This document shows positions 50,800 through 63,678 of a stretch of 64,000 nucleotides of DNA, piece after piece. The notes beneath the pieces were generated by a model that had not been told where the DNA came from, ran no database searches, and worked only from the letters and a program-made list of their open reading frames with translations. Source of the stretch: Onthophagus taurus (Eukaryota > Arthropoda > Insecta > Coleoptera > Scarabaeidae); the NCBI RefSeq assembly GCF_036711975.1, contig NC_091973.1, forward strand, positions 6,944,001 through 7,008,000, read 5' to 3'. Every line of letters begins with the position of its first letter. Position 1 is the first letter of the stretch. Made by a program: the position numbers and the translations under genes.

Positions 50800-53700
50800 T
50801 TTATGGGAAAACTTGCATATCACATATCAAAATTGCAAATTTCCAAAAACAAAAACAACATGGTCGAAAATTATCAATATCTCATCGTTGAGTGAAATTA
50901 TATCATATATTATTTATGTGTTATGATTAGGTTAGTTCTTATGGAAAAATTTATAAATTAATTATAATAAAAGTAGCAAATTTGTCAAAAACGCTAATAT
51001 TAAAAATTAAAAACTGCGAAAAAGTATGGTTAACTAACTATTGTACGTCATTTGAATGGCAGAACTATAATATTAATTCAAATTTGTTGGTTCCAATTGC
51101 AAATTTTAAAAAACAAAAACAACGTGGTCGAAAAATATCAAAATATCATCGTTGAGTGAAGTTATATCATGTGTTACATCATTAGGTTACTTCTTCCGGA
51201 AAAATTTCTAAACTAATTATAATAAAAGTAGCAAATTTGTCAAAAACGCTAAAATTAAAAATTAAAAACTGCGAAAAAGTATGATTAACTAACTATTGTA
51301 CGTAATTTGATTGCCAGAACTATAATATTAATTCAAATTTGTTGGTCCCACCGTAAAATTTCTAAAATTAATGATATCAAAATTGCAAATTTTAAAAAAC
51401 AAAAACAACGTGGTCGAAAAATATCAAAATATAATCTTTGAGTGAAGTTATATCATGTATTATTCATGTGTTACATCATTAGGTTAGTTCTTCCGGTAAA
51501 ATTTCTAAATTAATTATAATAAAAGTAGCAAATTTATCAAAAACGCTAAAATTAAAAATTAAAAACTGCGAAAAAGTATGATGGACTAACTATTGTACGT
51601 CATTTGAATGGCAGAACTATAATGTTAATTCAAATTTGTTGGTCCCACCGTAAAATTTCTAAAATTAATCATATCAAAATTACAAATTTAAAAAACAAAA
51701 ACATCGTGGTCGAAAAATATCAAAATATCATCGTTGAGTGAAATTATATCATATATTATTCATGTGTTATGATTAGGTTAGTTCTTATGGAAAAATTTCT
51801 AAATTAATTATAATAAAAGTAGCAAATTTGTCAAAAACCCTAAAATTAAAAATTAAAAACTGCCAAAAAGTATAATTAATTAACTATTATACGTCATTTG
51901 AATGGCAGAACTATAATATTAATTCAAATTTGTTGGTTCCACCGTAAAATTTCTAAAATTAATTATATCAAAATTGCAAATTTTAAAAAACAAAAACAAC
52001 GTGGTCGAAAAATATCAAAATATCATCGTTGAGTGAAATCATATCATATATTATTCATGTGTTATGATTAGGTTAGTTCTTATGGAGCAATCTCTAAATT
52101 AATCATAATAAAAGTAGCAAATTTGTCAAAAACGCTAAAATTAATAATTAAAAACTGCGAAAAAGTATGATTAACTAATTATTGTACGTCATTTGAATGA
52201 CAGAACTATAATATTAATTCAAATTTTTTGGTTCCACCGTAAAATTTCTAAAATTAATCATATCAAAATTGCAAATTTTAAAAAACAAAAACAACGTGGT
52301 CGAAAAATATCAAAATATCATCGTTGAGTGAAGTTATATCATGTGTTACATCATTAGGTTACTTCTTCCGGAAAAATTTCTAAATTAATTATAATAAAAG
52401 TAGCAAATTTGTCAAAAACGCTAAAATTAAAAATTAAAAACTGCGAAAAAGTATGATTAACTAACTATTGTACGTAATTTGATTGCCAGAACTATAATAT
52501 TAATTCAAATTTGTTGGTCCCACCGTAAAATTTCTAAAATTAATGATATCAAAATTGCAAATTTTAAAAAACAAAAACAACGTGGTCGAAAAATATCAAA
52601 ATATAATCTTTGAGTGAAGTTATATCATGTATTATTCATGTGTTACATCATTAGGTTAGTTCTTCCGGTAAAATTTCTAAATTAATTATAATAAAAGTAG
52701 CAAATTTATCAAAAACGCTAAAATTAAAAATTAAAAACTGCGAAAAAGTATGATGGACTAACTATTGTACGTCATTTGAATGGCAGAACTATAATGTTAA
52801 TTCAAATTTGTTGGTCCCACCGTAAAATTTCTAAAATTAATCATATCAAAATTACAAATTTAAAAAACAAAAACATCGTGGTCGAAAAATATCAAAATAT
52901 CATCGTTGAGTGAAATTATATCATATATTATTCATTTGTTATGATTAGGTTAGTTCTTATGGAAAAATTTCTAAATTAATTATAATAAAAGTAGCAAATT
53001 TGTCAAAAACCCTAAAATTAAAAATTAAAAACTGCCAAAAAGTATAATTAATTAACTATTATACGTCATTTGAATGGCAGAACTATAATATTAATTCAAA
53101 TTTGTTGGTTCCACCGTAAAATTTCTAAAATTAATTATATCAAAATTGCAAATTTTAAAAAACAAAAACAACGTGGTCGAAAAATATCAAAATATCATCG
53201 TTGAGTGAAATCATATCATATATTATTCATGTGTTATGATTAGGTTAGTTCTTATGGAGCAATCTCTAAATTAATCATAATAAAAGTAGCAAATTTGTCA
53301 AAAACGCTAAAATTAATAATTAAAAACTGCGAAAAAGTATGATTAACTAATTATTGTACGTCATTTGAATGACAGAACTATAATATTAATTCAAATTTTT
53401 TGGTTCCACCGTAAAATTTCTAAAATTAATCATATCAAAATTGCAAATTTTAAAAAACAAAAACAACGTGGTCGAAAAATATCAAAATATCATCGTTGAG
53501 TGAAATCATATCATATATTATTCATGTGTTATGATTAGGTTAGTTCTTATGGAGCAATCTCTAAATTAATCATAATAAAAGTAGCAAATTTGTCAAAAAC
53601 GCTAAAATTAATAATTAAAAACTGCGAAAAAGTATGATTAACTAATTATTGTACGTCATTTGAATGACAGAACTATAATATTAATTCAAATTTTTTGGTT

Positions 53701-53885
53701 CCACCGTAAAATTTCTAAAATTAATCATATCAAAATTGCAAATTTTAAAAAACAAAAACAACGTGGTCGAAAAATATCAAAATATCATCGTTGAGTGAAG
53801 TTATATCATATATTATTCATGTGTTGTGATTAGGTTAGTTCTTATGGAAAAATTTCTAAATTAATTATAATAAAAGAAGCAAATT
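50800..53885 (+). repeat. satellite family C, ~295-bp monomer, about 11 copies
   Basis: The marker GTTGAGTGAA (or TTTGAGTGAA) lies at about 50887, 51151, 51437, 51733, 52028, 52323, 52609, 52905, 53200, 53495 and 53790. Intervals are 264-296, mostly 295. The block 51151-52322 is repeated almost exactly at 52323-53494 (four-monomer higher-order unit, 1172 bases), shown by shared private variants such as the TCTTTGAGTGAAG monomer and the GTGTTACATCATTAGGTTAC monomer. Confidence 0.95.
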
Positions 53886-55500
53886 TGTCAAAAACGCAAA
53901 AATTATCAATATCACATTATTAAGTGAAGTTATAATCGTGTATTATACATCATTAGAAAGGTAAAGCTTTATACTATGATTATTTCATATAAATATTAAT
54001 TCAAATGTTCTTCCGAAACAAATTAATTATAACAAGATAAAATTTTCCAAAAACGCCGTGACCTAAAATTATTAATATCTCATCGTTGAATAAAGTTATA
54101 ATCATTTATTCTATATTGTTAGAAAAATAAAACTATATACTTTAATCATCTCAAATATATATCAATCCAAATATATTAGTTTTTCCGCAAAAAACTCTAA
54201 AATTAATGATAATAAAAACAGCAAATTTGTCAAAAACGCTAAAATTATCAATATCACATCATTAAGTGAAGTTATAATTGTGTATTATACATGATTAGAA
54301 AGGTAAAACTTTATACTGATGATTTCATATAAATATTAATTCAAATGTTTTTCCGAAAAAAATTAATTATAATAAAAAGATAAAATTTCCCAAAAACGCC
54401 GTGACCTAAAATTATCAATATCTCATAGTTGAGTAAAGTTATAATCATTTATTCTATATCATTAGAAACCTAAAACTATATACTTTAATCATCTCAAATA
54501 TATATCAATCCAAATATATTAGTTTTTCCGGAAAAAACTCTAAAATTAATGATAATAAAAACAGCAAATTTACCAAAAACGCTAAAATTATCAATATCAC
54601 ATCATTAAGTGAAGTTATAATTGTGTATTATACATGATTAGAAAGGTAAAACTTTATACTGATGATTTCATATAAATATTAATTCAAATGTTTTTCCGCA
54701 AAAAATTAATTATAATAACAAGATAGAATTTACAAAAACGTCGTGACCTAAAATTATGAATATCTCATCGTTGAGTAAAGTTATAATCATTTATTCTATA
54801 TCATTAGAAAGCTAAAACTATATACTTTAATCATCTCAAATAAATATCAATCCGTATATATTAGTTTTTCCGGAAAAAACTCTAAAATTAATGATAATAA
54901 AAACAACAAATTTACCAAAAACGCTAAAATTATCAATATCACATCGTTAAGTGAAGTTATAATCGTGTATTATACATCATTAGAAAAGTAAAACTTTATG
55001 CTATGATTATTTCGTATAAATATTAATTCAAATGTTCTTCTGAAAAAAATTAATTATAATAAGATAAAATTTCCCAACAACGCCGTGACCTTAAATTATT
55101 AATATCTCATCGTTGAGTAAAGTTATAATCATTTATTCTATATCATTAGAAAGCTAAAACTATATACTTTAATCATCTCAAATATATATCAATCCAAATA
55201 TGTTCGAAAATTAATGATAATAAAAACAGCAAATTTCCCAAAAAAGCTAAAATTATCAATATCACATCGTTAAGCGAAGTTATAATCGTGTATTATACAT
55301 CACTAGAAAGGTAAAATTATATACTATGATTATTTCATAAAAATATCAATTCAAATGTTCCTCCGAAAAAAATTAATTATAATAACAAGATAGAATTTCC
55401 AAAAACGCCGTGACCTAAAATTATCAATATCTCATCGTTGAGTAAAGTTATAATCATTTATTCTATATCATTAGAAAGCTAAAATCATACACATTAATGA
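53885..55500 (+). repeat. satellite family D, ~340-bp dimeric monomer, about 5 copies, related to family C
   Basis: Two alternating ~165-175-base subunits, one with AAGTGAAGTTATAAT.GTGTATTATACAT and one with TGAGTAAAGTTATAATCATTTATTC, repeat head to tail. Both share the scaffold AAGTTATA, ATCATTAGAAA, TTAATTATAATA with family C, so C and D derive from one ancestral ~170-base repeat. Confidence 0.85.
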
Positions 55501-55559
55501 TTTCAAATAAATATTTATCTAAATTTAATAATTGTCTATAACTTGTTGTATAATTTTTA

Positions 55560-55920
55560 ATCTTAAATTTCCTCTTAGATCACACACATTTCGGCGAATG
55601 TAAGCGCGACCAAAAAAATAATCGCGTCCGTTTTCCCTACAATAAAGAGAGAAACAATAACCACTCGAAGATATGTATTCGTCGGTTTAGTAAATATTGA
55701 TTGCTTTTACAAGTTTTAAGTGGCAAGGGGCGAAGGGGTTTCGCGGTGCCCCCAAAGCTGGCATTGTTTTATCCTTCGAGTGCTTTTGAAAAAATACAGA
55801 ATGGCACGCCCGTGCTTACTGGCTGTGCCTTTTCAATCACCCCGTATAAAACGTCTACGATTTAATTTTTTATTATCCATATACATTTTTATTTACATCG
55901 AAGTATACGGAGAGTAGTAG
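55560..55920. other. non-repetitive, GC-richer segment after the satellite block
   Basis: Segments such as GGCAAGGGGCGAAGGGGTTT stand out from AT-rich flanks. The 65-codon open frame (55720-55917) lacks family resemblance. No gene called. Confidence 0.3.
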
Positions 55921-56164
55921 ACAAATTTTGTTCATGTTTGCGGTTTCCTAATTGAGGTGTGGGCTTTGATTGGATCATTTCAGTGTCAATATGTTCTTCT
56001 TGTTAATATTAATGTTGTTTCTTAATCTTTTGACAACTCCAGGAATAACTCTGTGTTTATTCTGATAGACAATTTTATCTATGGTCTCAGTAAACTAGAT
56101 ATTTCTGATATTTCAAACAAAAATTTCATTTAGGTAAAGTACACTGTGTTAATTAATTATCAAT

Positions 56165-56240
56165 ATTGCAAGTATGCAACCAAACACGCAAATCGCGTAT
56201 TGCAATACCAATACTGTGATATTGGTTGTATACTTGCAAT
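56165..56240. mobile_element. hairpin MITE (family H), second copy
   Basis: ATTGCAAGTATGCAACCAA pairs with TTGGTTGTATACTTGCAAT, enclosing a GCGTATTGCAATACC centre. It is flanked by a TTAATTAATTA string like the copy at 49735. Confidence 0.75.
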
Positions 56241-56975
56241 GAATTAAAGTAGTGTAAGATAATAAAAAGTACCGTAAAAATAATGTGTTAAAAGGCACGG
56301 TATGAATAAGTTTAAGATATAAACAAATAGTTTACACCCTAAAAGGAAACTACGATAATTTAGAACGATGTATGAAATAACTTCCTGCGTTTAATTTAGT
56401 TTCTGTTTAACAAATTTTAGTAATGGGGCACTCAATTTGGGGCACCCTCGCCGCGGACTTGGGTTAACTAACTGGTTGAGTGGCTCATAACCTTCGATAA
56501 ACCCTTGTTTATTACATGTAGTTACAGTGTTTTCGGGAGGGTCAGAGGATGTTGTTACCAGCGGCACACGTTCCATAGATGATTTATCGTATTTAAGTAC
56601 CCCTTTAAAGACTTTAAATGTTTTTTAAATTAAAATAGAATGAAATGAAAAGAAAAAACTAAAATTAAAGATGTTTACTAACAATTTATAAAACAAACAT
56701 AATAAAACCATTGCCTTTGTTGTTGTGTACACGATAGTAAGCGTGTAACCGTTTTTGATTTGAGTGGGGTTGGTTTTTGCCCCTTCTCAAAACAGATTTA
56801 ACCGAACATATGGCCTATAAGCTTTTTACTATTTGCAATGGCCTCAAGCAAAACTCGCATTTACGAAACATATGCTACAAAATCATCTTTTTATTCAATT
56901 TAATCACTTCAAAATGTCAAAGAAAAATTATCTGGCACCTCCACCACATTTCTCAATCATTTTCAAATATATATG

Positions 56976-57047
56976 TCAAGTATGCAACCAATATCACGAT
57001 ATCCGTATTTCAATACGCAAATCGCGTTATTGGTTGTATACTTGCAA
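56976..57047. mobile_element. hairpin MITE (family H), third copy
   Basis: TCAAGTATGCAACCAATATC pairs with ATTGGTTGTATACTTGCAA around a CAATACGCAAATCGCG centre. TTAATTATTAATTAA follows at 57060. Between 56241 and 56975, and from 57080 to 57790, I see no supported gene. Confidence 0.75.
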
Positions 57048-59154
57048 AGATGACACAAAATTAATTATTAATTAAATATTTAATATATTTTAAAAATAAA
57101 CGTATGCTTTAAAAAAATATTTAAAGCTTTATGTTAATGCTGTAGAAATCCAGAACTTCCGGTCTGGCACGAGTCGAGGGGGATTTTTATTGTTCAGGGT
57201 AGGTGACGGCAACGACGACGTCGCGTTCTTGTTCATTATGTCATCTGATCCTTATTAAGAAACGATTTTTTAAAAAAGAGGAACGAAGAAAAGGAGAAGG
57301 AGGAGTTGTAGGCCGCCGCTTTTCAATGGTCCCTCAGCATCTGTCCGCACTTCCGCCGACGGTGTTCCGCACGAGCCCTTTTACAATACCCACTTCGTCG
57401 ACGCAAAAGGAACGTCCACGTTGCGCGGAAGACGTCGAGAGATTCTTCCTGAACGTCTCTTATTATTATTATTAGGATCAAATTGCTATACAATCGACTT
57501 TTATATACATCTGCTCGATTTGATATCAAATAAACCCCAAATATATAACTAACACCGGAACTACGAACACAAACGCTCAACGTCAAACTGCTGAGTACAA
57601 TTTCAAAATTTATTTTACAAGAAGCTACAATTAAACTTCCAGGACCTGAAGATGCTTTTTGCTTTGCAGGCGCAAGCAAAATTAATTGCAGAAATGAATG
57701 TAATTAAGAACGAAATTCTAAAGTCTAGCTTCGTATGTTATAGAATTTTGATGATTGAATATAATGCGTTATTTTGATGCTATTTAACTACTATGCAACC
57801 AATATTACAGTATTGGCACTGCAAAATTATCGATTATTTCAAAAATTTATTTCTCAAGAACTAAAAGTGATTTTTCAAAACGGCTTTTTGCATTAAAAAG
57901 AGGATACTTTAATTAATAATTGGTGATATTTCCACAAGGATCCTTCAAGAAATTCATTTTATAGCGAATTTTGAAAATTATCGTAACATCGAAAATTTTA
58001 TCAAAACTTCAAATATTGTTTTCTCAAAAACTAAACGGTATTTTTCAAAATAGGTTGGGTCATTGGAAAGAGGACACTTTTATTAACATTTTGGGAAATT
58101 TTTATCCAAAAAATCGATTTTATACGAATTATTAAAATTTAATGGGCGGAAATTACAAAATCGAAAAAATTATCGATTATTTCAAAAATTTTTTTCTCAA
58201 GAACTAAAAGTGATTTTTCAAAACGGCTTTTTGCATTAAAAAGAGGATACTTTAATTAATAATTGGGGATATTTCCACAAGGATCCTTCAAGAAATTAAT
58301 TTTATAGCGAATTTTGAAAATTATCGTAACATCGAAAATTTTATCAAAACTTCAAATATTGTTTTCTCAAAAACTAAACGGTATTTTTCAAAATAGGTTG
58401 GGTCATTGGAAAGAGGACACTTTTATTAACATTTTGGGGAAATTTTTATCCAAAAATCGATTTTACACGAATTATTAAAATTTAATCGGCGGAAATTACA
58501 AATTCGAAAAATTATCGATTATTTCAAAAATTTTTTTCTCAAGAACTAAAAGTGATTTTTGAAAACGGCTTTTTGCATTAAAAAGAGGATACTTTAATTA
58601 ATAATTGGGGATATTTCCACAAGGATCCTTCAAGAAATTAATTTTATAGCGAATTTTGAAAATTATCGTAACATCAAAAATTTTATCAAAACTTCAAATA
58701 TTGTTTTCTCAAAAACTAAACGGTATTTTTCAAAATGGGTTGGGTCATTGGAAAGAGGACACTTTTATTATCATTTTGGGAAATTTTTATCTAAAAAAAC
58801 GATTTTACACGAATTATTAAAATTTAATCGGCGGAAATTACAAAATCGAAAAAATTATCGTTTATTTCAAAAATTTTTTTCTCAAGAACTAAAAGTGATT
58901 TTTCAAAACAGCTTTTTGCATTAAAAAGAGGATACTTTACTTAATAATTTGTGATATTTCCACAAGGATCCTTCAAGAAATTAATTTTATAACGAATTTT
59001 GAAAATTATCGAAAATTTTATCAAAATTTCAAATATTGTTTTCTCAAAAACTAAAAGGTATTTTTCAAAACGGGTTGGTTCATTGGAAATAGGACACGTT
59101 TAATAACATTTTGGGAAATTTTCATGCTTATATTCCAAGAAATCGATTTTATAC

Positions 59155-59520
59155 TATAACAAAAATAGGAAAAAGTAAAAACTTTTATAAAAATATTAAA
59201 AATACTTTATTTATTTCAAAAAGTAAACATGTTTCGAAACAAATGTTTCATCTTCAGTACCTGTTTTAGAAAAAAACGAAAAAATTGAACAAACGTTAAA
59301 CGGAACGACAATAATAACGGTAAAAGGTGAGGATATCGGATTTGAAAACTTAATAATTACAAAATGATGGAAAAATTTAAAATATGTTGGAAATAGGAAT
59401 GAGTTTTGTTTTTTTTTCTTAAAATACAAAATATTTCTAAAAAATTTTTTTATACAAAATCAAAATAAATAAAATCCTTTAAATTTCTTGGAAATTAACT
59501 TATGTTAAGGATGTGATTGT
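59155..59520 (-). mobile_element. hammerhead-bearing short retroelement, copy 2, inserted in satellite A
   Basis: The inverse complement matches 24245-24505 in order: CATAAGTTAATTTCCAAGAA, CCTATTTCCAACATATTTTA, CCATCATTTTGTAATTATT, hammerhead, tail TTTTTACTTTTTCCTATTTT. It breaks the regular satellite spacing, so it arrived after the array formed. Its far boundary may extend to about 59640. Confidence 0.7.
59221..59262 (-). ncRNA. hammerhead ribozyme motif 4
   Basis: Read on the minus strand: stem I AGGTA (59262-59258) with TACTT (59225-59221, one G.U), CTGAAGA (59257-59251), extra T (59250), stem II GAAACA/TGTTTC (59249-59244 with 59241-59236), GAA (59235-59233), stem III ACATGT (59232-59227) and cleavage base T59226. 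The stem I pair changed relative to motif 3 while pairing stayed intact. Confidence 0.7.
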
Positions 59521-61124
59521 AAAAACATTATATTAATAGTACACAAACAAAATCTAAAAATTTGACGGGTAATCACTTAAATTTGTGGTGTAAACGAATA
59601 TATTTATTATCTAGAGCTTCGTTTAATAAATTATCGGCGTTATTTTTTGATTGTTTGGAGATTTTATACGAATTATTAATATTTAATCGGCGGAAATTAC
59701 AAAATTCGAAATAAATTATCGATTATTTCAAAAATTTATTTCTCAAGAACTAAAAGTGATTTTTCAAAACGGCTTTTTGCATTAAAAAGAGGATACTTTA
59801 ATTAATAATTTGGGATATTTCCACAAGGATCCTTCAAGAAATTAATTGTATAGCGAATTTTGAAAATTATCGTAACATCGAAAATTTTATCAAAACTTCA
59901 AATATTGTTTTCTCAAAAACTAAACGGTATTTTTCAAAATAGGTTGGGTCATTGGAAAGAGGACACTTTTATTAACATTTTGGGGAAATTTTTATCCAAA
60001 AAATCGATTTTACACGAATTATTAAAATTTAATCGGCGGAAATTACAAATTCGAAAAAATTATCGATTATTTCAAAAATTTTTTTCTCAAGAACTAAAAG
60101 TGATTTTTCAAAACGGCTTTTTGCATTAAAAAGAGGATACTTTAATTAATAATTGGTGATATTTCCACAAGGATCCTTCAAGAAATTAATTTTATAACGA
60201 ATTTTGAAAATTATCGCAACATCGAAAATTTAATCAAAACTTCAAATATTGTTTTCTCAAAAACTAAACGGTATTTTTCAAAATGGGTTGGGTCATTGGA
60301 AAGAGGACACTTTAGTAACAGTTTGGGAAATTTTCATATTTATATTCCAAAAAATCGATTTTATACGAATTATTAAAATTTAATTGGCGGAAATTACAAA
60401 ATTCGAAAAAATTATCGATTATTTCCAAAATTTATTCCTTAAGAACTAAAAGTGATTTTTCAAAACGGCTTTTTGCATTAAAAAGAGGATACTTTAATTA
60501 ATAATTGGTGATATTTCCACAAGGATCCTTCAAGAAATTAATTTTATAACAAATTTTTGAAAATTATCGCAACATCGAAAATTTAATCAAAACTTCAAAT
60601 ATTGTTTTCTCAAAAACTAAACGGTATTTTTCAAAATGGGTTGCGTCATTGGAAAGAGGACAATTTTATTAACATTTTGGGAAATTTTCATCCAAGAAAT
60701 CGATTTTATACGAATTATTAATATTTAATCGCGGAAATTACAAAATTCGAAAAAATTGTCGATCATTTCAAAAATTTATTTCTCAAGAACTAAAAGTGAT
60801 TTTTCAAAACGGCTTGTTGCATTAAAAAGAGGATACTTTAATTAATAATTGGTGATATTTCCACAACGATCCTTCAAGAAATTAATTTTATAGCGAATTT
60901 TGAAAATTATCGCAACATTAAAAATGTAATCAAAACTTCAAATATTGTTTTCTCAAAAACTAAACGGTATTTTTCAAAATGGGTTGGGTCATTGGAAAGG
61001 GGACACTTTTATTAACATTTTGGGAAATTTTCATACTCATATTCCAAAAAATCGATTTTATACGAATTTTTGAAACTTAATCGGCGAAAATTGCAAAATT
61101 CGAAAAAATTTTAGATCATTTCAA

Positions 61125-61235
61125 CCTGATATAAATAAAGTTGTATCCAATGAAAAAGTTGAACTTGATTATTATCTGCAGTGTCCAACACCTAAAAGAG
61201 ATATTAATTCCTGTGAATGGTGGAGTACTAAGTAA
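61125..61235 (+). pseudogene. C-terminal fragment of a hAT-type transposase
   Basis: An open stretch reads VELDYYLQCPTPKRDINSCE followed by WWSTK and a stop. This resembles the hAT dimerisation end ('E...YL..P...R..DPL.WW'). Only about 36 codons remain, starting right where satellite A stops. Confidence 0.6.
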
Positions 61236-63660
61236 TAGGTTTTTTTGAGGTGTTTGATGTTATATGAATGTTTTCATCTAGTAATAAATATCGAAGGGTT
61301 TAAAAAATTGATTTAAGTAAAGTCAAATAATTTGCATCGTTGCGCCTCCGGGAGTGATGGAAACCGAAGCGAGGCCGAGGGGCCCTGGAAAGTGGAAAGC
61401 CGGAAAGGCGATGGGGTTGGCAAATCAAACATCCCGGCGTAATTCGATAAATATAATACCGGCGAATTGCATTCCGAAAATGTCCGCTATTTAACTACAC
61501 CGACGTCGACGTCTAAATAAATTTTAATTACCAATTTCTCGGTATTAAACCCATTAAAATCTTTTTTTAACTATTTTCCAAATACTAACATGAAAATTTT
61601 AATATTTTTTTTCATCATTGCAAGTATGCAACCAATATCACAGTATTGGTATTGCAATAATATATGCCGTTCAATATACTCAAATATTAGTATGCATGAA
61701 AGATAATTTTTTCTTTTAGGAATTGGTGAACTTGAAATATTGCCTCAGTTAACAAGAGGTGACGCATCATAACGGTTTACGGGTGCGAAACTAAACACCT
61801 GATTTCATTCAACTCAACTCGACCACGTTAAGCATGGGATTATCTTAACAATGGTTTTTGCACCTCTAAATTTTTACACCTCTCTATTTTTATTCTCATA
61901 CACATATAAATTTATAACAGCCTTCTGACATCTCCCACGTTTTAATTAAAAGTTTATTTGTAGGTTAAACGTTGGAAGTATCTTTTATTTATTTGAAGGT
62001 TACGTATACAAAAGATTGTCGGAAAAGGAAGTAATGGGAAGTAAGATGAAAGAACGGGAATATGTAAGTATGAGGAGAAGTAAAATGACGAGTTCCATTT
62101 TAGTTTTTCCGGAAGATTACGCCTCGCGTTCTCGTTCGAGGGTGCGAATGAAAACGCGGGAACCGCCACAAAGAGACGCCAGATACCGTTGTGCTACGCC
62201 CAACTCACTTCACCCGGAATTAAAATATCCGGGACTTCAATTGCACGTCTCTCGGGGGAGCTCAGTTTATTCACGTCAGACCCACTCCTTTGGTTTTAAT
62301 AAATGCCTAACTTTTAGTCTCACATTATAGTAGAAAAGATTTCTATCAAATCTTAATCGGGACAAAATGTATAAAATAACATTAATACACTGTTTAAAGA
62401 TAGCGGATTCACGAATTCACGGAAAAAGTTTATTTCTCTTTCCGTGTCGAATCTATTGGTGAGAAACGAGTTATAAACGCGGTGGAGATTACTATTGGTC
62501 GTTTTTATTATTATAAACATTTCGAACAAATTTTATTAGAAAAATCGCTTCAGAATAATGTATCCTTCAACTGTATAATGCTCTGATGCGGAAGATACGG
62601 GGCATCCTGTATATACAAAAAATAATAAATTTATACATATATATATAAATTGTATTATATTAATATTTTATTTGATTCGCAACGAACAAAAATACATTTT
62701 TAAATCAAAAAGAACATGAATCTCAGGGAATAAAAATAAGTTGCATTTCATGGAGACATCTATTAACTACATTTTTAAATTTTTGAACTAAACATAAATA
62801 CTATATTAAATACAATATTTTAATTGCGATGGTTATAAAAATTAAAGAGTTCGATATAAGGAAATATGTTCACTTATCTTGTTTCTTTCCGGAGATGTGA
62901 CATGTCAGTTAAGAATGGTTGGCTGACCTTGATCTTGAGGGATGGGTATTCTTCGGTATTAGTTACTCAGGTATGGTTTAGATTTTTTCGAAGATAATTC
63001 AGAAACACTTGTTTTTGTCTTTTTGACAGTTGTCAAAAAAAAAATTCTAAGTTCAGACTAAGGTTAGAAAATTTATATACCCTTTTTGGACAAAGGCATT
63101 GATATCCAAATTTGATCGTCTCAGTTTGAATCTGATTGGTTGATTCAGTGGCGGGAATTATAAATTACATAGGTTGGCCAAAATAATTGATTTTTTTTTA
63201 AAGAAAATAACCATTAATTTTGAAAATATTCGAAATTATTAATAAACTTTAAATTTGATTGAGATTCTGTAATTTTGTAGCTAATTTTTCGTTTTTTTAG
63301 ATAAACGCGCTTTCGGGTGTCAATTTCCTTCGAGAAAGTCGTAATTTGATGTTAAAGTTTGGAAATGAAAAATTGGAATTTAGATATAAAAATTAATACC
63401 GAAATGGATGAGATTGCGGCCTATGGGTTAAATCGATACAATCTATCGATCTCGCATGTTTTTAGAATCTAAAATCGTCTGAAAAGTCGCCAAAATCAAT
63501 ACCTGTCAAAAATGTAAATGACAAGGTCAAATTTGAAGGTCATGGACTTCAATGAATTATCTTTTTCTTGCACATCGAGCTAATTTTTCTTAAATCTAAA
63601 ATCAATAATACTAAATTTCTTAAATTGAATTAGTCTTTTTTCTGTTTCTTCGGAAACAGG
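61236..63660. other. intergenic DNA, no gene recognised
   Basis: It contains a half copy of hairpin MITE H (61617-61660) and a GC-richer patch (61340-61440). The 104-codon open frame at 62016-62330 has no family motif. AT-rich, low-information sequence follows. Confidence 0.5.
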
Positions 63661-63678
63661 GATTTTATTACAATATAT

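Larger units (their letters stand above)
57825..61110 (+). repeat. satellite family A, array 2 (~345-bp monomer), interrupted by a retroelement
   Basis: CTCAAGAACTAAAAG recurs at about 57853, 58196, 58539, 58881, 59742, 60086, 60437 and 60782. Spacing is 342-351 except for the gap containing an insertion at about 59155-59640. Monomers match array 1 in the Akh intron but carry their own variants (AAACGGTATTTTTCAAAAT; TTATCGTAACATCGAAAAT), so the two arrays have been homogenised separately. Confidence 0.95.

Noticed and set aside
50800-55500. CRISPR-like regular repeats
   Set aside because: Monomers are ~295-340 bp head-to-tail without spacers, in a eukaryotic genome. They are satellites.
57646-57690. 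Possible fifth hammerhead (CTGAAGATGC followed by AAGCAAAA)
   Set aside because: The GAAA box is lost and stems I and III do not pair. At most a decayed relative.
62016-62330. 104-codon plus-strand frame
   Set aside because: No recognisable domain and no supporting splice or start context; not called as a gene.
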